DNA of 64,000 nt from Thioclava sediminum (GCF_002020355.1 NZ_MPZV01000005.1:62001-126000), one strand, 5' to 3'; counted from the stretch's first letter, positions 45,918 through 54,040 are shown. Numbers and translations: made by a program. Notes: generated by a model not told the origin, from the sequence alone.

Positions 45918-46145
45918 TTAGCACAATCCGTCATATCGCTTCGCGTCCGGCGGTGCGGGTGGCAGGCCAATGTCGCTACGGATATGCGAGCGAAGGGTAG
46001 TCGTGGCGATCGATTTGGGTCTCCGCCGTGACTGCAGCAACGTCCACAACAGGGCGTGAAGGACAGACGTCGCTCCATGGCGGCGAAGTAAGCAATGAAG
46101 TTCATCGCGCAGCTGCAAAGCTTGCGGGGGCGACTCGGGCATCAT
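45918..46145 (-). CDS. Small hypothetical protein between SoxR promoter and VOC gene
   Basis: 75 residues: MMPESPPQALQLRDELHCLL, then HGATSVLHALLWTLLQSRRR, SHIRSDIGLPP and a DAKRYDGLC end. The pattern (helical Leu/Arg-rich N-half, then a xxxDIGLPP motif) resembles short conserved proteins of this bacterial family and DUF1127-like tails. TGGGGAGCGCATC precedes the ATG. It would be first in the SoxR-controlled transcript. Evidence is modest because of its size. Confidence 0.5.
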   Translation of the reverse strand: MMPESPPQALQLRDELHCLLRRHGATSVLHALLWTLLQSRRRPKSIATTTLRSHIRSDIGLPPAPPDAKRYDGLC

Positions 46146-46281
46146 GATGCGCTCCCCACGGTCAGACGGTCGCACCGGCTGCCGACCTCTCCTGGTATGC
46201 GAAAAGCCTGCATCTTTTGAGCCGAAGGATAAGCGTGACTCTGTCGCATGGTTTCTCTCCGTTGACTGTCGGACGAGCGAC

Positions 46282-46312
46282 GTTCTAAAAGTTCAAGCTA
46301 ACTTGAGGTCAA
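46282..46312 (-). promoter_or_regulatory. SoxR-activated promoter facing away from soxR
   Basis: Minus strand: -35 TTGACC (46312-46307), a SoxR-type inverted repeat CTCAAGTTAGCTTGAAC, and -10-like TAGAAC (46287-46282). The spacer is exactly 19 bp, the overlong spacer that MerR/SoxR activators require. It points to the small protein and VOC genes. The soxR ATG lies 28 bp to the right. Confidence 0.8.
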
Positions 46313-46339
46313 TGCTGAAATTCGAGAAGCAACCGAGCC

Positions 46340-46780
46340 ATGGAAACGACGCTGACCATCAATCAAATATCACGCCGCAGCGGCATCGCCTCTTCGGCGC
46401 TGCGCTACTACGAAGAGCGCGGGCTCATCTCGTCCGAGCGGGCGGGCTCCGGGCACAGACGCTTCCCGCGCCACGTTCTGCGGCGCCTCGCCTTTATCAG
46501 TTTCGCTCAGACCTTCGGCATGACGCTTGAAGAGATCAAAACCGAACTCGACAAGCTTCCAACAGACCATGTTCCAACCGGAGACGATTGGGCGGTGCTG
46601 TCAGAGAAGTGGACGCACCGGGTCGACGAACAGATTGCCCAACTTCAGCGATTGCGAAAGACGCTGACCGCTTGCATCGGCTGCGGCTGCCTTTCCTTGA
46701 AGTCATGCAAGATGTTCAATCCCGAGGATGAATTGCGTCAGCGAGGGACCGGTCCAAGAAAGTGGATCGAGGATATCTGA
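46340..46780 (+). CDS. soxR: Redox-sensing MerR-family regulator SoxR
   Basis: 146 residues. MerR winged helix (TINQISRRSGIASSALRYYEERGLI), dimer helix, then the [2Fe-2S] motif CIGCGCLSLKSC (Cys 112, 115, 117, 123), diagnostic of SoxR. It senses redox-active compounds, superoxide or NO. Divergent from its predicted target promoter. A soxS gene is absent, as usual outside enterics, so SoxR should act directly on nearby genes. Confidence 0.95.
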   Translation: METTLTINQISRRSGIASSALRYYEERGLISSERAGSGHRRFPRHVLRRLAFISFAQTFGMTLEEIKTELDKLPTDHVPTGDDWAVLSEKWTHRVDEQIAQLQRLRKTLTACIGCGCLSLKSCKMFNPEDELRQRGTGPRKWIEDI

Positions 46781-47017
46781 GGCTGTAGCCAAGGCAGGGC
46801 CGAAAAAGCTGGCGCGATCACCCTAAAGAGTTGGGTGAATTCGCAATAGACGTCAGCTTTCACAGCGCTATTCCGTTTGACGCTGAATGCGCCCACCGAC
46901 CGTCGACATGTCGGGCATCGGCGTTTCGGATTGCGTGAGCTGTTGACGCTCACGTTGCTCCTTGTGAGGCTTTGCGCCGGAAGACGACCCAGTCGGAGCG
47001 TGTTGAGGGGACTGCAA

Positions 47018-47425
47018 ATGGATAACGAGGTGAACGGAAAGTGCCTGTGTGGAGCCGTAACGTTTCGCATATCGGGAGAGTTCGAGAGCTTCTTCCTGTG
47101 CCATTGCGGGCGCTGCCGCAAAGATAGCGGCACGGCTCATTCTGCGAACCTGTTTTCATCGACGGCTGAGATCACCTGGATGTCCGGGACGGGAAACATC
47201 AGGGTATTCCGCGTTCCCGGGACACAACACGTGAAGAGCTTCTGTGCAGATTGCGGGTCGGCACTGCCGTTCTCTCAATCGCATGATGGCTCCCTCGTCG
47301 CCCCAGCAGGCTCACTCGATAGCCCGATCGACATACGACCCACCGCGCATATTTGCCTCTCCAGTCGCGCGAATTGGGACGACGGTCTGGCCTCAGTTAA
47401 AAGAATCGACGAACTTCCCAGTTGA
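47018..47425 (+). CDS. GFA-family (Mss4-fold) zinc protein
   Basis: 135 residues. CLCGAVTF, LCHCGRCRKDSGTAHSANLF and FCADCGSALPF give the Zn-binding Cys set of the glutathione-dependent formaldehyde-activating (GFA) fold, which also occurs in many proteins unrelated to formaldehyde. The ATG is set by GAGGGG upstream and by the start of homology; the frame reads further upstream through noncoding sequence. Confidence 0.88.
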   Translation: MDNEVNGKCLCGAVTFRISGEFESFFLCHCGRCRKDSGTAHSANLFSSTAEITWMSGTGNIRVFRVPGTQHVKSFCADCGSALPFSQSHDGSLVAPAGSLDSPIDIRPTAHICLSSRANWDDGLASVKRIDELPS

Positions 47426-47474
47426 TATGACAATCTTGCGTTCAATCGGATAGAGCAGCTAACCGATGTAGAGA

Positions 47475-47610
47475 CGAACGACTACTATGTCCGCACAGCT
47501 GACATTGACCATCGAAAAATGCTGTCCAACGTATGAACGACCGCTTCGATGAAGCTGCGCCGCAGCGTGGTCGTCCAGTCCCAAGGTCCGCTTTGGGCCG
47601 GCAGGGACGT
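47475..47610 (+). repeat. Degenerate island repeat, copy 4
   Basis: Occupies most of the 382-bp gene-free gap 47426-47807. Blocks: AAAAATGCTGTCCAACG, GACCGCTTCGATGAAGCTGC, GCCGCAGCGTGGTC and AAGGTCCGCTTTGGGCCGGC, the clearest example of the right end. The remaining 200 bp before the exonuclease gene shows nothing. Confidence 0.7.
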
Positions 47611-47807
47611 CGCGCGGGGAGCAAACAAGGGCTGCCCTTCTTCGCGCCACCGCATGACGGCTTCGAGCCCGCAGGAATCGATTCTGTGGTCTGTATGGAT
47701 GGCGGCTTTGGTGAAGGCAAATTCTTGGACTGATCAACAGAGTGCGTTGGCTAACGAAACCTGCATCGCTACATTTCCAGCTCGACCAATGAGGGATAGA
47801 TGCCGCT

Positions 47808-48668
47808 ATGAGATTCGTTGCCATTGACGTCGAAACCGCAAACGCCGACATGGCGTCCATCTGCTCAATCGGAGTCGCCGCCTTCGAGAACGGCACCCTC
47901 GCGTCTGAATGGTACTCGCTCATAGACCCGGACGACTTCTTTGATCCCGTCAACATGTCAATCCACGGCATCACGGAAGGCGATGTGCAAGGCGCGCCGA
48001 CGTTCAAGGAAGCCGCCGTGGACATCGAACGTTTTCTTGGGGCGCAGGTCGTTGTAACCCACACACATTTCGACCGTGTTGCGATGCATCAAGCGGCGGG
48101 CCGCTGGGCAATCCCGACCCCAACCTGCACTTGGCTCGACTCGGCCCGCGTCGCCCGGAGAACATGGGCGGAATGCGCAAAATCGGGCTACGGCCTCGCA
48201 AACGTCTGCAAGATGATCGGTTACACCTTCGAGCATCACAACGCGCTTGAAGATGCAAAAGCTGCGGGACACGTCATGCTCGCTGCGATGCAGGAAAGCG
48301 GTCTCGATATCGACGCGATCCAGAAACGCGTCTTGCAGCCCATCGACCCATTGTCGAGCGGAGCCGCTGCGATCACGCGCGAGGGGAATCCAGACGGCCC
48401 GCTTGCAGGTGATGTGATCGTGTTCACGGGCGCGCTGGACATTCCGCGCCGGGAGGCCGCAGATCTTGCGGCTTCCGTAGGCTGCAATGTGGCGAACAGC
48501 GTCACCAAGAAGACAACCATGCTCGTCGTGGGGGATGTGGATGTGACGAAGCTCGCGGGTCACAACAAGTCATCGAAGCACCGGAAAGCGGAAGAACTGG
48601 TCGAAGCAGGTCAACAACTGCGCATCATCCGCGAGACCGACTTCAAGGAGTTGGTCGCGCTTTCCTAA
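47808..48668 (+). CDS. DnaQ-like 3'-5' exonuclease fused to a BRCT domain
   Basis: 286 residues. Residues 1-165: RNase-T/DnaQ fold with the DEDD acids in FVAIDVETAN (Exo I), VVVTHTHFDRVAMH (Exo II) and HHNALEDAKAAGHV (Exo III, DEDDh His). Residues ~200-286: BRCT with LAGDVIVFTGALDIPRREAADLAASVG and TTMLVVGDVDVTKL and SSKHRKAEELVEAG. The fusion resembles the exonuclease-BRCT proteins of plasmids and islands; a repair or defence role is possible. Confidence 0.9.
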   Translation: MRFVAIDVETANADMASICSIGVAAFENGTLASEWYSLIDPDDFFDPVNMSIHGITEGDVQGAPTFKEAAVDIERFLGAQVVVTHTHFDRVAMHQAAGRWAIPTPTCTWLDSARVARRTWAECAKSGYGLANVCKMIGYTFEHHNALEDAKAAGHVMLAAMQESGLDIDAIQKRVLQPIDPLSSGAAAITREGNPDGPLAGDVIVFTGALDIPRREAADLAASVGCNVANSVTKKTTMLVVGDVDVTKLAGHNKSSKHRKAEELVEAGQQLRIIRETDFKELVALS

Positions 48669-48734
48669 CCAGCCATACCCACGTGGCAGTTCATGTAAAT
48701 CAAATGCGGGCTGTAGCACAGGCGCAGCGAGTTC

Positions 48735-48860
48735 ACCCTTCGTCCACGCTGCCGACCCTCATCGTTCGACTACGCTGCACAAACCACAAATGGCCGCTTC
48801 GGTGAAACCGGGCTGCGGCGAGGCCGTCCGGCCCCAAGGTCGGCTGAGGGCCGGAAGCGC
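48735..48860 (+). repeat. Degenerate island repeat, copy 5
   Basis: Blocks TACGCTGCACAAACC, AAATGGCCGCTTCGGTGAAA, GGGCTGCGGCGAGGCC and CAAGGTCGGCTGAGGGCCGG. It fills the 270-bp gap between the exonuclease and SCP2 genes. Confidence 0.65.
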
Positions 48861-48938
48861 AATTCTCCAGTCTCGACCCAGCGTCAAACTAGACAGACCA
48901 ATCGAAAACAGTCTCCATGCAGGGCGAAGGAGACCAAC

Positions 48939-49238
48939 GTGACCAAACCAAGTAAGGCTGACATCGTAGACCTCGTGAGCGATCGCGCAAAAAATCGGAT
49001 AAAGGGCAGTGTGCGGCTAGAGATGCCGGGCACTGCGACGCTCTATGTGGACGAAACCGGAGCAATTGAGAGCGATCGGGCCGCTGACATAACTCTGACG
49101 GCCGAAGCTAGCGTGTTCTACGACATAGCAATGGGAGTAAAGAACCCCGCAAAGGCGTTTATGATGCGCCAACTAAAAGTAGACGGGAATCCTATGAAAG
49201 CGCTCAAAATTGGAGAAATCCTGAGCACGACGAAATAG
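48939..49238 (+). CDS. SCP2 sterol-binding-domain protein
   Basis: 99 residues: IKGSVRLEMPGTATLYVDETGAI, ADITLTAEASVFYDIAMGVKNPAKAFMMRQLKVDGNPMKALKIGEIL, the core SCP2 pattern with the hydrophobic-tunnel helix. Single-domain lipid-binding protein; ligand unknown. GAAGGAGACCAACGTG precedes the first codon. AT-richer than core genes and isolated between repeats. Confidence 0.85.
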   Translation: MTKPSKADIVDLVSDRAKNRIKGSVRLEMPGTATLYVDETGAIESDRAADITLTAEASVFYDIAMGVKNPAKAFMMRQLKVDGNPMKALKIGEILSTTK

Positions 49239-49399
49239 GTTTCTTGACCGCATACGGCCCGGCTTCTCCGCAGGTTTGATGTATTCCTCGAGCGAGACGA
49301 GGTGTTGCTGGGAATCGCGCTAATGCTCGGTCGATAAAACCGCCGACACTTACAGCACGATCAGCGGCACCAAGTTCAAATCAATTTGGATCATGCGCG

Positions 49400-49480
49400 A
49401 GCGGCGAATGTCCGCTTGGGCGGGCCGCACCGCAACGGGCACTTGGCAGGATGAATGACCGCAAAGGGCCGAGAACAGCC
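49400..49480 (+). repeat. Degenerate island repeat, copy 6
   Basis: Blocks GAATGTCCGCTTGGGCGGG, CCGCACCGCAACGGGC and GAATGACCGCAAAGGGCCGA within the gap 49239-49610. The ATG at 49455 that seems to open the next gene lies in this repeat and was therefore not used as start. The rest of the gap is AT-rich toward 49600. Confidence 0.6.
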
Positions 49481-49610
49481 TCGCGCTGCAGTTCTACTCA
49501 CCAACGGCTATCGTATCCGACTCGTCACCAACGTCTTACGATCTGGCGAACGGCAATCGATCCATGTAAAACTATCGTTTTATTTCCAACGTCACTTTCA
49601 GAAACATAGT

Positions 49611-50507
49611 TTGACACTCCCTGCCCTCCCTCTACGTGCCCGCCGTCGCGCACTCGGCCTTACTCAGGCCGCTGTCGCCTCCTCGGCCGGCATCAGCATC
49701 CCGGCCCTGCGCAACCTCGAGGCCGGCCGCGGCGCGATCGGCTCGCTTGCGCGGGTGTTGCCGGGTCTCGATCTGCACTGGTCTTGGGGGACGGGAGCGG
49801 CTGTCGGACCGGCGCTGGCGGAGCGGCGGCGCGCCGCCGGTCTGAGCCAAAGCGCGCTGGCTATCCGGGTCGGGTGCTCGCGGCCAACCATCCATGCGCT
49901 GGAGCGCGACCTGACGGGGCGGTTCGAGACATTGCTCCGGGTCTTGGCCGTGCTGGGGGTTCGAACAGCGGTCAGAGAGCTACCGCGTGCCCGCAAGCCC
50001 GGGCTCGTGCCGATGCGCAACGCGCCGGAGCGGGATCGCGTGATGACGCCCCCTGCCCTCGCCGCCGCGATCATCGCGCATTTCGCCGATCGGATCTCAG
50101 GACAGATGCTCGATCCGGCGCGGGGTGCGGGGGCATTCTACGATCAGCTGCCCGAGCACCTCGACCGGTCGTGGTGCGAGCTGGAAGACGGGCGGGATTT
50201 CCTTGACTGGGAGACAGCGGTCGACTGGATCATCACCAACCCGCCCTGGTCGAAGATCCGAGCGTTTACGCAACACGCGATGACGCTGGCCGATCATATC
50301 GTCTGGCTGGTGCCGATCGTGAACATCACGACCAAGGCCCGGCTGCGGGATCTTCGCGACCATGGCTTCGGGATCGCGGAGCTGGTGCTGATCGACACGC
50401 CACGCGATTGGCCGCAGAGCGGGTTCCAGCTGGTCGCGGCCTATCTGAAGCGTGGCCACGCGGGTGACTGGCGGATCTCGCGGCTGGATGCGTTGGCTCA
50501 GGACTGA
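49611..50507 (+). CDS. Double helix-turn-helix / adenine-methyltransferase-like fusion protein
   Basis: About 298 residues. Two XRE-like HTH modules in tandem: RARRRALGLTQAAVASSAGISIPALRNLEAG (~residues 9-39) and LAERRRAAGLSQSALAIRVGCSRPTIHALER (~69-99). Residues ~140-298 form a class-I methyltransferase-like domain with TPPALAAAIIAHF, motif I MLDPARGAGAFYD and motif IV NPPW (~210-213), the N6-adenine signature. No target-recognition domain is seen. The start is uncertain: TTG 49611 precedes the first HTH, while the upstream ATG 49455 falls in repeat DNA. It could be a self-regulating methylase or a phage-type Dam-like enzyme. Confidence 0.75.
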   Translation: MTLPALPLRARRRALGLTQAAVASSAGISIPALRNLEAGRGAIGSLARVLPGLDLHWSWGTGAAVGPALAERRRAAGLSQSALAIRVGCSRPTIHALERDLTGRFETLLRVLAVLGVRTAVRELPRARKPGLVPMRNAPERDRVMTPPALAAAIIAHFADRISGQMLDPARGAGAFYDQLPEHLDRSWCELEDGRDFLDWETAVDWIITNPPWSKIRAFTQHAMTLADHIVWLVPIVNITTKARLRDLRDHGFGIAELVLIDTPRDWPQSGFQLVAAYLKRGHAGDWRISRLDALAQD

Positions 50508-50653
50508 GCGATCAACGCGCCGCTGTCACCGGCGCGGCCTTGGCAAAGATTGCGTGAGATCGGAGATCGGTCCAGACTGCGGCTCAACGAACCTGCCGCA
50601 GACCGCGCCGCAGTCCACAGGCGACACCGCGCCCACCGAGAGAGGTCACCCCC

Positions 50654-51031
50654 ATGACTGAGACCGCCGCAGATCAGAGGGCAGCTGTCGGGCTCAAGGC
50701 CTATGGTCGCATCATCGCGCAATGGGGGCTGTCCGCGCCGGAGGCCGCCGCGCTCGTCGGGCTGAACGAGGCTGACTTGGGCCGGGCGCGCGATCCTGAT
50801 GAGACCATTAGCCTCACCGAAGATCAGGTGCTGCGGCTCTCGGCGGTTCTCGGGATCTACAAGGCGCTCGGCACCTATTTCGAGGATCCGATCGCGCGCC
50901 TCTGGATGACGCGGGCCAATGCCGGGCCGCTCTTCGCAGGCGCGCGGCCGGTCGATGTCGCGATCGAAGGTGGATTGCCAGCCTTGCTCGAAATCCGGCG
51001 CGAATGCGAGGGCGTCGCGATGGGTCTCTGA
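50654..51031 (+). CDS. MbcA/ParS/Xre-type antitoxin-like protein without partner
   Basis: 125 residues: KAYGRIIAQWGLSAPEAAALVGLNEADLGRAR (Xre-like HTH) followed by LSAVLGIYKALGTYFEDPIARLWMTRANAGPLFAGARPVDVAIEGGLPALLEIRREC, a DUF2384-like toxin-binding half. Such proteins normally precede a RES-domain toxin; none follows here, only 400 bp of noncoding DNA. GAGAGGTCACCCCC precedes the ATG. Orphan antitoxin or regulator. Confidence 0.8.
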   Translation: MTETAADQRAAVGLKAYGRIIAQWGLSAPEAAALVGLNEADLGRARDPDETISLTEDQVLRLSAVLGIYKALGTYFEDPIARLWMTRANAGPLFAGARPVDVAIEGGLPALLEIRRECEGVAMGL

Positions 51032-51449
51032 CCGCCACCCCTCTCGAGCCAACCCGCCCGCATAGGTCCAGCACACCGATCCCATCCCAGCACATCGCCT
51101 CGTCTGCGGCGTGCCCCCGGGCGGCCGTTTGCATCTCGTCGCGCGCTGGTGCGACGCTTTGGCAAGGATGGCGTGCCATCCGCGCAGTTGGGTCGAGATC
51201 CTGCGCCAGCGGATTTCGACCCGACGGAGCGCCTCCCCGGCGTAAGGGGCAGACGATGGTAGCTTTAGCTACCTACAGTCTGTCGCTGTATCTAGCCCAC
51301 ACCGGGGCCGTTTCCGAAATAGAATTTCGCAAACGTTATCAGCATCCTAGGTTATCCCCACCTTCGCTTCAAGAGGATCGGATTCCGTTTCGGATTTTCG
51401 CTGGGCCTGTATAAATGAGCAGCCATGATCGCAATTGAAGAGGTGCGCC
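51032..51449. other. Gene-free region upstream of the relaxase, candidate oriT
   Basis: 418 bp with no gene; frames on the plus strand show no family motif and no RES-toxin residue pattern. At 51258-51273 is a perfect hairpin GGTAGCT-TT-AGCTACC, followed by AT-rich DNA and repeated CGGATT boxes near 51378 and 51390. MobV-type relaxases nick oriT sites just upstream of their gene, so this is the best place for one. Confidence 0.45.
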
Positions 51450-52934
51450 GTGGCCTACCAGTTCGTCCATATTCAGACTTACAGCCTCAAGCCGACCTTG
51501 GTTCAGAGAACGAAGGATCACTACAACGACCTCAATCAGGTCTTCGGCGAGGCGCTGCGAGACCAGCGATATTCCAGGCACATCGCGACGCCCCGCCCGC
51601 CTCAGATCCTGACTGGCTTCGGCTTGATCGCCCCGGCTGAGCTGCGTCGTCTCCATGATGCGCATCGGACCGAGATCCGGGAAACCGTGCGCAAGAAAGG
51701 CGGTGGCAGCTACGAGCGGGGGCTGAAGACGGACGCACCGACGCTCTACACGGAAATCCATTCCCACCCGATCACCTCAGCTGAGTATCTTGCCGGCTCG
51801 GAAGAGATCATCGCCGAGATCGAGACATGGGCCGATCGCCTGCTGAGGGATTTCCGGGCAAGAATGCCTGAAGGCCTCTCCGCCTCGGCGGTGATGCATC
51901 TCGACGAGAAATATGTCCATATCCACGTCCTCGCCGTCAATTTGACAGATCCGAAACTCAGCGCGAACAAGCTGCATGTGGGCAAGGTCGCAGCCGCAGC
52001 ATTGCGCACCGCCCATGGTCCTGCTGAGGCACTCACCTCCCTGCCCCGTCCGGAGCCTCTTTCGCGACCGTTGAAACCCAAGCGCCCGAAGCCGTCGAAG
52101 AACCGTGTGACGCAGGCCCGGCGCATGAGCCTCTATGAGGAGCAGATCGCTGCGTGGCAGGAGCGCTGCGCCGAGATCGAGCGGCAAAACTCCGAGGCTC
52201 TCGCGACTTGGACCTTCGAGAATGACCGTCACCTGCACAAGGCGCGCAAAAACAAAACTGAGAAGAACTCTGAAAAGGCAGCCTATGAGGCCGCGATGGC
52301 GTCCCTTCAGGACGACTATTACGAGGCCGTCGGCAAACCCTGTGGCCTGCTGCGCCACGGCCCCCGGAACGAGCGGCTCTCTACAGTTCAATATGCGGAG
52401 CGCAAGGCGCATGCACGCCATATTGCGGAGGTTGAAGCCGCACAGCGGGAATTGGATCTTTCGAACAGGACCAAAGCGGAAAGGTTGGAGAAAGAAGAAA
52501 AGGCGTTGGGCAAACAGGTCGATACTTTGAAGGAGAGGTTGCAAGGGATCGAAACGGAGAACGAAGAGCTCGTGCGGAGAAAGCAAAAGGTCGATGCAAA
52601 AGAAGACGAGATTGCCGAACGGGAGCGCGCCGCAGAACGCCGCGAGCAGGCCGCGACGCGGAAGCTTCAGGAGTCGGAGGACGGTCTCGAGACGATGCGC
52701 GACATGCTGGGCATGGTCGAGGATGGGCGCTTTCTGGAGATGAATGAACCGGATCAGTTCCTCCATCGGGCCCCGAAGTTTCTGCAACAGATCGCAGCGA
52801 CAGAGCCTGGCGAACGCAGCACTGTCCAGAAGATGGTCATCCGCTTCGCAGGCCTTTTGCAACGCGTCGTCACGGCCATCGGCGGCGGCCCGGATAAGGC
52901 GCAGCCCGAGACCGACAGGGGGCCGGGGCTGTGA
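51450..52934 (+). CDS. MobV/Pre-type relaxase (plasmid recombination enzyme)
   Basis: 494 residues from GTG 51450 (AAGAGGTG upstream). N-terminal ~200 residues form the relaxase domain: AYQFVHIQTYSLKPTLVQ at the start and HLDEKYVHIHVLAVN (~150-164), the HxDE-x2-xHxH metal motif of MobV. The rest (~220-440) is a long Glu/Lys/Arg coiled coil (RTKAERLEKEEKALGKQVD), then a short Gln/Pro tail. It nicks oriT and mobilises the element with another element's conjugation machinery. No mating-pair genes are visible. Confidence 0.88.
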   Translation: MAYQFVHIQTYSLKPTLVQRTKDHYNDLNQVFGEALRDQRYSRHIATPRPPQILTGFGLIAPAELRRLHDAHRTEIRETVRKKGGGSYERGLKTDAPTLYTEIHSHPITSAEYLAGSEEIIAEIETWADRLLRDFRARMPEGLSASAVMHLDEKYVHIHVLAVNLTDPKLSANKLHVGKVAAAALRTAHGPAEALTSLPRPEPLSRPLKPKRPKPSKNRVTQARRMSLYEEQIAAWQERCAEIERQNSEALATWTFENDRHLHKARKNKTEKNSEKAAYEAAMASLQDDYYEAVGKPCGLLRHGPRNERLSTVQYAERKAHARHIAEVEAAQRELDLSNRTKAERLEKEEKALGKQVDTLKERLQGIETENEELVRRKQKVDAKEDEIAERERAAERREQAATRKLQESEDGLETMRDMLGMVEDGRFLEMNEPDQFLHRAPKFLQQIAATEPGERSTVQKMVIRFAGLLQRVVTAIGGGPDKAQPETDRGPGL

Positions 52935-53135
52935 GACCTACCCGGCTCGCCGATCACGGTGCGTTTTGGTGAAAGCAGCACCTCCGCCTCGCAGCCTTGC
53001 TCACGACCTGCCGCGCTCACCAGACCACCGTTTGGAGCTTGCTGGCGGGCGGTCTCTGCCGCAGACGGCGGAAAACCCAGACGACACGTAGCTGGGCGAG
53101 CGCGTTGAGGTCGATGGTGGGCAGGGAAAACTACC

Positions 53136-53487
53136 ATGCAAATTGAAAACCTACCTGTCGTTCGCTCCCGCCGTTCTGCTTGGAACAGGGGGCGCATCGT
53201 TGGACAGAAACGACCACTTCCGCCAAAGCACGTCTCGGCGATCCGCGTGCGCCTTGAAATCGCCAATAAAGCGCGCGACCTAGCGCCTTTCAACCTCGCC
53301 ATCGACAGCAAGCTCCGTGGATGCGATCTCGTGACGTTGAAGGTCGCTGGCGTTTTCGCCGCTGGGCAACTGAAAGAACGAGCTTCGATCATCCAGAGCA
53401 AGACACGGAAGCCGGTTCGGTTCGAAATCACTGTGGGAACCCGGTCTCGTCGAGGACTTCTGCCGCCAGCAGCCGTCCGTCACGTAG
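53136..53487 (+). pseudogene. Decayed tyrosine recombinase/integrase
   Basis: The frame reads SAWNRGRIVGQKRPLPPKHV, RDLAPFNLAIDSKLRGCDLV (catalytic box-I Arg) and SIIQSKTRKPVRFEITVGTR, matching the N-terminal half of short Rhodobacterales integrases. At about 53446 the homology shifts frame and continues VEDFCRQQPSVT before a stop. The HxxR and Tyr boxes are missing, so it is inactive. It lies 200 bp after the relaxase. Confidence 0.75.
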
Positions 53488-53600
53488 TGCAGTCTGATTG
53501 CCCTGACGCGGATCTCTCAAGGTGGACGCCACGTAGTCGTGCAGCAAGACCATTTCTTACTGAGGGGCTGTCGTGCGGCGCTGCGGCCGGGCATATTCCT

Positions 53601-53695
53601 GAAAGGTAGCAGCGGCCGGTGCTCCCGGCTCAAAGTCGACCTTAAGTGCAATCGCTGAATGCTGCGCCCGAAGGCTGTCTAGCGATCATTAGCCG
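53601..53695 (-). repeat. Degenerate island repeat, copy 7 (inverted)
   Basis: Minus strand reads GGGCGCAGCATTCAGCG then AAGGTCGACTTTGAGCCGGG. It lies in the 271-bp gap between the integrase remnant and the NTF2-like gene; the other part of the gap shows nothing. Confidence 0.55.
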
Positions 53696-53758
53696 GGAAC
53701 GCGAAACCGAACCTATGTTCGATGTGAAAAATGCGTGACAAAGCAATGATCTGGGCGG

Positions 53759-54040
53759 TTAATCATAACTCTTTATTCTCGCGACATGATTGGCACGATT
53801 AGTCATGAACTTGAGTGGGTGACAGAAGCGTGACGTCTCGCCATTCGTCTGGATCAGCTCCCCGCTCGCAGCGCCAACCCTGCCGTGGGAGATCGTGTGT
53901 TCGACACTAACCTTCGCTGGCATTCGTTCAGTTTGCAGGCTCTGCAGAGCGGCTGTTTTCCTCACGATCTGCTGGGTGGACGCACTCTCCCATGTAACCG
54001 CTGTATCCAAGGTTTCTGGGTCGCATATCCTGGGTGCCAA
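53759..54040 (-). CDS. NTF2/SnoaL-like protein, start unclear, possibly N-terminally truncated
   Basis: About 93 residues: DPETLDTAVTWESASTQQIV, KVSVEHTISHGRVGAASGEL and NGETSRFCHPLKFMTNRANHVARIKSYD, the C-terminal two thirds of a SnoaL/NTF2-like domain. Upstream the frame reads on as CQDIAIALAPRIC to a stop at about 54077-54079 without any ATG or GTG. A TTG at 54040 is the only simple start, and an AGGAGG at 54071 serves no in-frame start. Either a non-standard start is used or the 5' end was lost. Downstream end of the detoxification cluster. Confidence 0.5.
   Translation of the reverse strand: MAPRICDPETLDTAVTWESASTQQIVRKTAALQSLQTERMPAKVSVEHTISHGRVGAASGELIQTNGETSRFCHPLKFMTNRANHVARIKSYD

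Noticed and set aside
51004-51414. 136-codon plus-strand frame after the antitoxin, considered as RES toxin
   Set aside because: No RES Arg-Glu-Ser pattern in this or the other two frames, and no ribosome site.
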